A stretch of 64,000 nucleotides of DNA from Siphonodentalium dalli (Eukaryota > Mollusca > Scaphopoda > Gadilida > Siphonodentaliidae). How positions within the stretch are numbered: position 1 is the stretch's first letter; each line of letters opens with the position of its first letter. This document shows, one piece after another, positions 13,001 to 25,000 of this stretch. Position numbers and translations under genes: made by a program. The stretch spans positions 37,996,426 through 38,060,425 of the forward strand of contig CP136064.1 of the NCBI GenBank assembly GCA_032622095.1. The letters are read 5' to 3'. Under the pieces are notes generated by a model that searched no databases, had not been told where the DNA came from, and was given only the letters and a program-made list of their open reading frames with translations.

Positions 13001-16000
13001 CTTGTCGTGATCTTTGCCTCACTTGTTACAAAATTTCTTTTCAGCATTGGATCTACAAACAGATTTGTGCCAGCTCAGTTCCTATCCATCCCCTGTTGAC
13101 ACAACTAATAGATATGTACATCGGCTCAATTATAGTCAGAGGAGCTAAATTTGAGCACACAAATGAAGCAATCACAGAAGAACAGATAGCAGACGTATTC
13201 AACACTCCACTGTTTGCTGACATCGAAAATCGGCAAATAGACCAGAAGAGGCTCGCTCCACACCTGCTTATTTTATATTATGTTCTGTTGTATGAAGACA
13301 CTCTACGCAGTAACATGAAAGCAATAGGTAAATTTGATGAACTCTGTAGAAAGGGTGATAGTTTGCAAATATATTAATTGTATTTTGTTTTCAAAAACTG
13401 TGGCAAGTTAAAGATACAGATGGCCTTCGCATTGAGTATTGCTGTAGTCACATCCATTAACCCTTTACCCAACAGAACGGCCCTGTGCCAATGCATTCTC
13501 TTATATATGCGAGTCGACCATAGGTCGCCTCGCATATATAAGAGAATGCATTGGCTTAACACATTAAAAATTATAAAATTGTTAAAGAATGTAAGAAAAA
13601 ATGGTAAAAAGTGTTAAAAAAAGGATTTTTTTTAGGCCAATGCATTCTCTTATATATGCGAGGCGACCTATGGTCGACTCGCATATATAAGAGAATGCAT
13701 TGGCACAGGGCATAACTGTAACTATCACAATGTGGTCAAGGAGCCGGTTCCAATGATATCCATATTTGTATGGTTCTATTGAGACAGACCGAAGATATTT
13801 TAGGCTGTTGAAGCTTTATTTGGCCGGTTTTGGCCGGTTTGTTGGGTAAAGGGTTAAAACTGCCATAAACATAAAGAATATTAAAATATAGACAGATTAT
13901 CTTCTTATACCAATCATAAATCAAAAGCCATATTATGATACAGCCAGTGAAGAATCCAGGGATTTTTTGGGGACACCTGTTTTTGGGCAATGATATTCCG
14001 AAGGCATATCCTGAATGCCTGTGCAGAGGAAGGTTTGGGAGGGGGTGACCCCCTGCTTATGGTGGGGGTATGTTCTTCCCCTGGAAATTTTTTGAAAATC
14101 CATTGCATTGAGACCTAATCTAGGGCTCTTTGAGTCAGTATTTTTAAGTTTACTGAGAGGTCAATTTGATCAAGTTTCTCAACCATAACTTTGGAAATTT
14201 TTATATATGTGTGGATTGGAAATGCTTATAAGTTATTGTCAGATATCTTTTGGTTCAATGGATTATACTTATCCTGCTTGAAATTAGACTTACCATTATC
14301 ACTCTCAATTCATATAATAGGCTAATGCCTGGAGTTTTGGCGCCCAAACCGGTAAACGGTATGAAAAACGGCCTGAATATGTCCCTGACAGCACAATATT
14401 CAAAGAGTGTGCATTGAGCAAACACTCAACACCGGGGAGACCCCACTAAGTGAACTTTTTTGTTAAAATCTCCACCATGTTTACCAAATACTGGTATGGC
14501 GCTCGCTAATCCTTTTGAATGGATCAACTGTGAATCACTATCCCAAGAAAATATCCACGGTATTGAGTGTTTTGTGTATATACTGTATATAAACAAACAC
14601 TTGACTCACACAAAGTGTGTTTTGTGGATAATATCGCATTCATACTATACAATTAGTATATTCTTGGGGAAATTATCATAATTTGGTAACTTTTATTTCT
14701 AAATTATAACATACAACCAAGGCCATCCGTGCCTTTAACCCTTTCAGTGCCAGGTCCGATTTTTGTATCAACCCATATACCCTGTGCCAATGCATTCTCT
14801 TATATATGCGAGTCGACCATAGGTCACCTTGCATATATAAGAGAATGCATTGGCCTAACAATTTTTCATCATTTGTTATTATTTTTTACAATTATTTTTA
14901 CAATTTTAATAATTTTTTCTTATATTTTTTAACAGACTTATTTTGTAGGTTTAGTGCCAGGGAATCTTACGTTTTTCATGGGCATCAAAATTATTACTAT
15001 GAATACTTGGTGATAGTTTGGAGTTATAACATGCCCCTAAGGTTTTATCCAGTTTGTTTTTAAATTCGCTGTAGCATGCTTAAGCATACCCAAACAAAAT
15101 TCAACCCCAAAAAAAAAAATTTTTTTTTTTTTTTTAGGGCCGATTTTACAGAACGTAAATTAGGGCCGATGAGATCGGGGCCCCTGGCACTGAAAGGGTT
15201 AAGGACATATTGTGTGTAAGAACTTTCCTCATCTTCATTCATAAACATACCTTAATTTGTAATTGTAGAATATTTAAAACTCATTCTCAATGTTTGACCT
15301 ACTTGGAAATCATGAAATCTGGAATGAATGTTCACCATAATGAGGACTTCCAAAGAGATTATAATTTGTTTTGTTTGCATCCTTCATTCTAGGGTATTTC
15401 TCTTTGTTTATACAGTTTTGTCTGTCCCCATGAATGTCTAAACGATGAGTCATCAGATCTCAATAGTCATCAGATCTCATTGGAATTGGGTTGAGATATT
15501 CAATACAAGGACAGCTTTAAAAAGAAAGGATCTATTAATGTGATCAAATTATCACTGTCCTGTGACTTTTATGCCAACCATAGACAGTATGCCGCATGGG
15601 GGTATGAACCTGGTGACAGACTAGCTCATGTTGAAACGACTATATATACTTCAATGGTGAGGCCGATATTAGAATACTGCGATAACATATGGTCTCCACA
15701 TCTCATCGGACAATCTCAAAAGCTTGAGCATGTCCAAAGAAGGGCAACGCGCCTTGTGTGTAGTTACAGAAAGCACGAATATGAAGACTGAATGGTATTT
15801 CTAAATCTACCATCCCTTAAATACAGAAGGCTAAGAAGTGATCTCATAGAAACCTACAAATATTTACGCAGTCAATATAATTCCATCCCGGATCAGTTCT
15901 TTCAGAAAGCGCAATATACATCGACCAGGGGACATTCATGGAAACTAAACATTTGTTCCCAAAATAAGGACATTCGTAAGTTTTTCTTTTCGAGCAGAGT

Positions 16001-19000
16001 ATGCGCAGAATGGAACTCGTTGCCAGAAATTGTTGCAGAAGCTCCAACACTTCTACACTTTAAAGAAAAAATCGACGTACATTTGTATCATAGGAGATAT
16101 GAAACAGCTTTTTTAAAATTGACTCACATTAATTTATGCTAATATAATTATATGTTGATGGGACTAAAAGTCCGAAAGGACTTGTTCCTAAATTGATGAT
16201 TAATTGTATTGTATGCATATTATGCATTTTTATCAATTAAATATATTATATATTTATGTTCAGTTTTGGGGAAATGCTCCATCAAAGGACCATTTAATTT
16301 TCGAGTTACCGATTATTTTTATTATAGTGCCTTGATATACTGTTTTAATAACAATCTATGCCATAAAATATGATTAAAATACTGTAATTCATCACCATTT
16401 GGAACATCTGTGTCTCAAAACATTCCCATAGAGTAATAGAAAATAGCTGAGATCATAGAAACATTTCCCCCATTTCACTCCCAGAATGCAACATAATTCA
16501 AACTAAGATATAGAGCTATTCCCCTGCCATTGAAAACAATAGACTTTGCAGTACAGTCGAGATGAAACATAAGCACAGAAAACACTTTGATACCTCAACG
16601 AAAACAACATGTTCACAGTTTATTACACCGGATAAGTTCATAATACAATGTTTTTGGAGCTTCCACTTTCAAATGGTATATAATATGGCATATATTTTAT
16701 ATAATGTGATCTGGGGGTTTGAAAATTAAGTGGGCCTTTAATAATTTATTATGACTGTTTCAGCTCTGTCCAATAGGAAAATTGCCTCCTATTCTGAGAA
16801 GATCTTGTCTGGTGTATCTATTAATTTTCTAGTCCAGGAGGCAAACAGAAACCAGCATCTGTATGCAACATTATTCTCACCCCTTCTCAGGTTAGTTCCA
16901 TGTCTTAACCCTTTACCCAACAAACCGGCCAAAACCGGCCAAATAAAGCTTCAACAGCCTAAAATATCTTCGGTCTGTCTCAATAGAACCATACAAATAT
17001 GGATATCATTGGAACCGGCTCCTTGACCACATTGTGATAGTTACAGTTATGCCCTGTGCCAATGCATTCTCTTATATATGCGAGTCAACCATAAGAGAAT
17101 GCATTGGCCTAAAAAAAATCTTTTTTTACCATTTTTTCTTACATTCTTTAACAATTTTATAATTTTTAATGTGTTAAGCCAATGCATTCTCTTATATATG
17201 CGAGGCGACCTATGGTCGACTCACATATATAAGAGAATGCATTGGCACAGGGCCGTTCTGTTGGGTAAAGGGTTATAATAGTGTGTCTGACATTTGCAGA
17301 ATGAGGTCCGCAGAGGTTGAAATTATTCCTGCACAGCAGGCTAGTGTGTCTAAACTCACCCTCTAGGGCCTCATTCTGCTTAGGCCTCATCTTCTGGGAG
17401 TATCTATAGTCTCAAATTAACTTTGTTTTTAGTTACCTTTTCCCTACTCTTGCATAATTGAGGTGACTAACGTGTGAACATCACAAACTTCAATTCAGTG
17501 AACCTCAATTTGATCCTAGGTCTCCTATAGCAGTTTAGGACTAAGCAGAATGAGGTCCCCCAGAGGGTGAATATTGTGATGCTAGCCTGCTGTGCGGGAT
17601 AGCGTCACCAAATTCACCCTCTGGGGACCTGATTCTGCAAATGTCAGACACATTATCTCCGGGCTTGGTTAGTTCAGTCAACTATACCAATCATATTTAT
17701 TGAATATAGAGGTTGCAAACATATTCCGTATCAAGAAATAGTTGTTTGAAGACGGAAAGCTACAAGTAATTTTAAATGGCACCTGATCCCATTAGATTTG
17801 GATCAATGCTCACATCATTGTTTCGTTCATGCCGACTCGATATTTTAAATAGCGGTCACGTAAAAATTGCACCTGTAGACCATTGGAAGAAAATCGAGAG
17901 CTGTCGTCGCTTTCAAGCATTTATGATACTGCTTAATTTTTATGATTAAAATGAAGAGAAAGCAGTGCATGAAGTATTGTAAATAGTTTCATGTTAAGAC
18001 AACGCAATATAACTTTTCCGGATAGTCGTGCATCATTCCGTTTCCGATTCCAGAATATTGATGAATACAAGTGGCACAGAGATTGTTTTCAATACCTGGA
18101 AAAATTCAGATGTGACTAAAATATTTTCAAAAAACCCATGTATCCGATGACATGCAGCTAAACTCAAGTCCAACTGTTTTTTGCTCAGTTTTAAATTCGC
18201 GAGTAAGGTATTGTTTTCTTTGAATACTTGTGCATCAAACATGATCAGTAGTCCATTCCTTTTTTAAAAGAATTTGATTAATATATATGTACTATTGGCC
18301 ACAAACATAAGCTATCAATAGATATCTCAGTGCTGTGATATTCACTACTTAGCGATTTTAAAGCCACGTGGCAGTCTGCCCTCCAAATTACACCTACTAA
18401 TATTCCCTTTTGATTTTTCCCCCGTATTATATTTGTTGATAAATACCTGAACAACCTCTCTACAAGCATTATATGACCCAGGAAGACGCACTGAAGTCAT
18501 AAAAATTATAACTTCGAACACAAAAATGAGATCCCGAGCAAAAACTATGCCTTTTGTATTCATTCAAATTCTAGAATCTGAAACTGAATACATGCGACTG
18601 TCCGGAAAAGGTATATTGCACTATCTTAACATGATACTATTTAAAAACTGCACATGCTGCTTTCTCTTCATTTTAATCATCAAAATTATGTAGTACCAGA
18701 AACGTTTAACATTGACGACTTCTAGATTTTCCTCCTATTGTCTAAAGTTGCAATTATTACGCGACCGCTGATAAAAGAATTGAACTGGTATAACACGTCA
18801 TCTCCCCCGGATATCTTCCCCCACGGATATTTTTAGTGCTATATCGACGAATTTGATCAGAAATCTTCCACGTAAGTATGTTTTGAGATACCTCTTATCA
18901 AATTATGTATACAATATCGTGGGGTTTGAATGAGCCATGTCCATTTAAGTGTATTTTATTGAATTGGGCAAAAAATTGAGATAAAACTCCAGAGAAAAGC

Positions 19001-22000
19001 TTCGACACTCAGATAATTGCAGTATAGGTCTAGCGCTTTCGTTAATGTTTATCTTCATCAGGACTGAGTTGGGCGTGTGATTTTTTTTAGGATTATGGTC
19101 GCCTATTATACTGTTTGTTATGTGTCTCCAATTTGATTGGTCAGTGTAGAAGGGTCAGGGGGTTGTGAGAAGTGCTCGGAAGTGCGGTTAACAATTTACC
19201 CGCAATTTCGGAAATGCATAATCACCAGCACCACGTTGATTACCTGCACCAATTACCCGCATTTAAAAATGCTCCACCACCACCACACAGGCTAAACACC
19301 AATACGAACCACTTACCCACATTTGTTACCCGCACTTCCGAGCCTCCTTCTCACAACCCCCTGACCCTTCTACACTGACCAATCAAATTGGAGACACATA
19401 ACAAACAGTATAAAAGGCGAGCATTATCCTCAAAAAATTACACGCCAAACTCGGTCTTTAACACTCAGATATGGCCCCGAGTTTTTCACTCTCTGATGTT
19501 ACCAGTGACACAACTTAACCACAATGGAATTTCACTGTACGAACCCTCCAACCAGGGGAGATGAACAAGAAGGACTTTTTAGTCGATTCTTTTATTATTT
19601 TATTGAATTGTTTTATAGATTGTTACTGATACAGTACCCACACCTGTGTTTGGTAGAGGATTGGATAGAAGAGAATGTAAATAAACATGTCATCAAGGAA
19701 ACCTCCATCATCAAGCCAGTCTGCAGCCCCATCTCATATTCAAAAGGTATTACTCTTATGCAGGATGAGTACTCTAGCATTCCAAATAAACATCACAAAA
19801 CGTGCAGGCATCTTTATTAATTTCATTGAAAATTTCCTCCCTGCATGTTGCTTATTTGGGTGTGCACATTCATTTTATTTGCTCCAGCCGCCAGAAACTT
19901 GAGTATGTTTTGTTCACAAAAATCATGGGGAGATGTTTGTTATACTTTTTTATGCCAGCTGTACATAATTATGTACCATGTGCATGACTTGATTGATACC
20001 AAACATATATGTCCCTATACGTGTACTCCATTGCAATGTGAAAGCATTGTTGTTTTCGAAGCGTGTGATAGTAAGTGTTATTACTTGCTAGAATCAGGAG
20101 ATGTTGTAAAATATTTCACCTAAAAAAAATTACATTTGTGCAATTGGGTTAGAGTTAATCAGATTTAATTTATTTCTACCCTGGTCATAGCACGGGTATT
20201 AAATATATCAGGATATCCACCCTGCACGTTTATTTGGGACTGCATGTTTATTTGGAACACTAGAGTAAGCAATGATGGGTTTATAACTAAGCAGGGTTCA
20301 AATGAATGATTTGGTGTTTGTCATGATAATTTTAAACTTTAGCAAACAGTTAAAACCTAACAGTCATTTTTAAAATTAATATGTGACCCGCCATATCAAA
20401 TCCAGTCGTAAGTCGGGATTTTTTTACCCTGTACCAATGCATTCTCTTATATATGCGAGTCGACCATAGGTCGCCTCGCATATATAAGAGAATGCATTGG
20501 CCTAACAATTTTTTACAATTTTAATAATTTGTTCTTGTATTCTTTAACAATTTTATAATTTCACCCATTCAGAGCCCCAGACAAACACGAGCAGACGACA
20601 CTCTTCTGTATGCTTCTATATATGTGTGGGGCTCCCTGCAGGGTAATGGATGTTTTTTATTTTATGTCCTAAAAATTGTAAGAAACATTTATTTTAAAAA
20701 AATGATAAAAAATTGTTAGGCCAATGCATTCTCTTATATATGTGAGGCGACCTATGGTCGACTCGCATATTTAAGAGAATGCATTGGCACAGGGTAAAAA
20801 AAATCCCGACTTACGACTGGATTTGATATGGCGGGTCACATACCGTACTGACCCGCGTTTAGGCCCAGGGGGCCTTTGTTTTATTTGAGCTCAAAAATCC
20901 AAGTGGGCTTAAACTCGGATATGGCCCTTTGCAAAAATGCAAACCAAAAATCCTAAGAAATCGGGACAGTAAAACTGATGAAAGCCGATCTAACGCCGAT
21001 TATTTGGGAATTTTTTCAATTAAATGTGAATATTAAAATATTATAATAACACTTTAAGTCTTGTAGTTTTATTGGACAACATTCCCATGTTAAAATTATG
21101 TAAGTATGTAAGTAGTCTTGACTGACAGCCGTCTTGTTCCCAAAGTGTATGCTTGGAGTCAGGAATGCCCTGGTTATTATGTAAGCGGCAGTGTGGGTTA
21201 TCTATAGTCTATAGTTTATATCAATGTTCAGATTTAATCCGATTAGGAAAACAATTAAGCCCGGCGCTTTATTCGTGATCCATTGTCTACATAGAGGATG
21301 TTACAATGGCGACTAATTGCATGTTTACCAAAAGCCAGTGAGTGTAATTATTTAACAGCACTGACCAGGCAGTTGTATTTCTACTAAAACGGCATTCTGA
21401 ACTCCTCGACCTGTGACCTCTGGGGGCAAACGGTGACGGAATCTGACGAGGTTTGCCGAATGCTATAAAAAAACGTATACAAAAGCACGTGTTTGAATAT
21501 TTTGGTTTCGAGGTTGACGTTGTTAAATGACAAGTTCCCCCTTCTGCTCCATTATGATACCCACTGTGTGTTTACATAACCAAGAGGCCAGTTCTTTGTG
21601 TTTGGCCACATGTAGGAACATACAGGTCTACGTTGTCACTGAACACGAAAAATATGTTTTTACAGTACCGGTACTGTAGTTGGAACAGGTGCGCTTTGAT
21701 TAAACTTAAAAGTATTGCACGCGCATAGCCGCACATGGCTTTTAAAGCTATACGCTGTTAGCAAGTGGGTTCTATTGTATTTTATGTCTGTTAAACATTT
21801 GGTTTCCCCCGGGAAGTATAATTGAATAAACAATTGTGAATTTAAGATTCACTTTATTTTATTCATCACTTACCTATGAATTATAACTTTCCATTTTTCG
21901 TGGCATTCTCGCCGTCACCGATCGTTTGTGAATATACTTCTTGGAATTATTTATTTGGGGAGTATCATTAGCAAATACTTACTTACCACTGCTGAAATTG

Positions 22001-25000
22001 AACAAAATTTGGGGCGGGCTTAAACACGAATATACCCCTGTGCATGGAATTTGGCCAAAATATATGGGTGGGCTTAAACACGGGCATGGGCTTTGAACCG
22101 GGTCAGTACGGTATGTACAAGCTTGTCAAAGAAATATTGTCATAAACCAATGAAGCATGAGACATTCTTGGTGATTATCATCTCTTTTGAAGTTAACAAC
22201 ACACCAAATTTTAGAATAACCTTGGCATCAAATATCTTCTTATCTGAAATTCTTTTTGTCATGGAATAAAATATTACTTCACAAAATGTTGATAATATGT
22301 GGAATGGCTATTTTTTTAACCCTTTCTACATTAAATACTCATTGACGAGCAGTGGGAAATGATAAAATAATAAGTCTTGTCTTGAACTTATCAGAACATT
22401 TCCACCAAAGAATATGAATTCTTATGCACTTGTATTATCTTTTCATCATACTGTCATCTGCGAGTTTAACCTGAACAACCCACTAAATTAATAATAAGAC
22501 CATTCTTATGTATAATTTTATGACTAATATGAGAATCCATTTAGTAAACAACTTTAGGGTAAGTTCTCTTTTTTTCTGTTTGCAAATAGCTCTCAATCAT
22601 GTGGCATCCCATCCGGGCTGTATTATACCACAACTACAATCTATGGGGTCGATGGATATACAACAATTACTGCCAATGCAGGATGTGTTTGTTGATGGTT
22701 TGTCCAGTCTCTTAGCTGAAGAAACTCCAAGAAAGGTTCTGGAATTAGTCAAAAATGTCTGGTTCAGATTCCACTCTATTGATCCCAGGAGGTGAGTACA
22801 ATCAGAATCCAGTTAAACTCTCCTAATTATTAGTCAAGTTTTTTTCCAAAACTCGACTTATAGTTTGATGAGGGACGGTGGGCGGGCGGCGGACGGGCGG
22901 GCGACGTGTTTTGCTTATAACTTAGAAAAAAATTGGTGTGTGAGTACATATCCATGCACGTAAGCTGCAAACAAAAAATCGGGTTCGTCTGCACATTTAT
23001 TACAGAGTTATGGCCCTTTGCCATTTTTCACTGATTTTAGGCTCGTTAGCGCAACAACTTCAACAAACGTTATCTGATTCGATTGAAATTTGGGATATAG
23101 GTGTCTCCCAAGAATATCTCGGACGAGTTCGAAAACCAGCTTGGTCCGATAAAATTTGATAGAGTTATGGCCCTTAATTAGTCATTTTTCACGAATTTTC
23201 AGCTCGTTAGCGCGATAACTTCAACAAACGTTATCCGATTTGATTGAAATTTGGTATATAGGTGTCTCCCAAGAATATCTCGGATGAGTTCGAAAACCGG
23301 CATGGTCCGATAAAATTTGATAGAGTTATGGCCCTTAATTAGTAATTTTTCACGAATTTTCAGCTCGTTAGCGCGATAACTTCAACAAAAGTTATCCGAT
23401 TTGATTGAAATTTGGTATATAGGTGTCTCCCAAGAATATCTCGGACGAGTTCGAAAACCGGCCTGGTCCGATAAAATTTGATAGAGTTATGGCCCTTAAT
23501 TAGTCATTTTTCACGAATTTTCAGCTCGTAACGCGATAACTTCAACAAACGTTATCCGATTTGATTGAAATTTGCTATATAGGTGTCTCCCAAGAATATC
23601 TCGGACGAGTTCGAAAACCGGCCTGGTCCGATAAAATTTGATAGAGTTATGGCCCTTAATCAGTCATTTTTCACGAATTGTCAGCTCGTTAGCGCGATAA
23701 CTTCAACAAACGTTATCCGATTTGATTGAAATTTGGTATATATGTGTCTCCCAAGAATATCTCGGTTGAGTTTGAAAACCGGCCAGGTCCGATAAAATTT
23801 GATAGAGTTATGGCCCTTAATTAGTCATTTTTTCACAAATTTTCAGCTCGTTAGCGCGATAATTTAACAAACATCATCCTATTTGATTGAAATTTTGATA
23901 TATAGGTGTCTCCCAAGAATACCTCGGACGAGTTAGAAAACCAGCCCGGTCCGATAAAATTTGATAGATTTATGGTCCTTAAGTAGTCATTTTGTACGAA
24001 TTTTGAGCTCGTTAGCGCGATATCTTCAACAAACGTCATCCGATTCAACTAAAATTTGGTATATAAGTGTCTTCCAATAATATCCTGGACGAGTTCGAAA
24101 ACCAGCCTGGCCCAATAAAATTTGATAGAGTTATGGCCCTTAATTAGTCATTTTTCGTTAATTTTTAGCTCGTTAGCGCGATAACTTCAACAAACGTCCT
24201 CCTATTTGTTTAAAATTTGGAATAGACATACTTGCCAAGAATATTTCGGACGAGTTCGAAAACCAGCCTGGCCCAATAAAATTTGATGGAGTTATGGCCC
24301 TTAATTAGTCATTTTTCGATTTTACCTATTAATTAGTCTACCGATACTGATGCACACCAATTGGCGGTAGCCACCGGCGGTAAGCCACCGAAAACGAGAC
24401 ACAGCATCTCTGATGCCACCTCTTGTTACTAGTTATGGGGATGTATAGGATCAGCTTGACCGTCCGTCTGTCCTTCCGTACGTGAACACAACATTGTCCG
24501 AGCTTGTAATCCTAACTATCTCAGTGAATATGTTTTAAACAAGGCACAGATATTTAGTACCATGGGAACCTGTGCAACTGCGATTATGAGGTCTGTCAGA
24601 TATTTATTAGTAGAGTTTTTTCGATTTAGACACTTTTCCCAGCATGCATAATTTTGTCCAAATTTTATTCCTACATTTTCCGAGATTTTACCACAATGCG
24701 AACATGTGCACTTGTGATTATGAACTTAAATTGATGTGAAACACTCCGGCAGGATGATCAAATGGAAATGGAGAATAATCTTGCTCAAAGTAGTTATATT
24801 TACAAATAGTATATCCAAATTGACAACACCCGACGTCATTCTTATATATTAATTAAATGCAGTGACTCTCGGTGGCCAAATAGTTTTCGTTAGTTTATCT
24901 CTGAGAGTTGCGTCCCGAATCGAGTGGTATTTATTTACAATTGAGCGTAGTTCGGACGATGTTTTCTATGACGAGGTACGATTGATTTGCTTGAGATTTT

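Noticed and set aside
12883-13377. One continuous 164-codon gene
   Set aside because: Only 13045-13327 is INTS2-like. The 5' part is intron before a cttttcag acceptor and the 3' part runs past a gtaaat donor.
15540-16142. Active reverse-transcriptase gene
   Set aside because: Only the C-terminal part is present, without the catalytic palm, and an in-frame TGA interrupts it.
22831-24440. CRISPR-like or other regularly spaced system
   Set aside because: The whole 161-base unit is repeated with no unique spacers, and the context is an animal intron.
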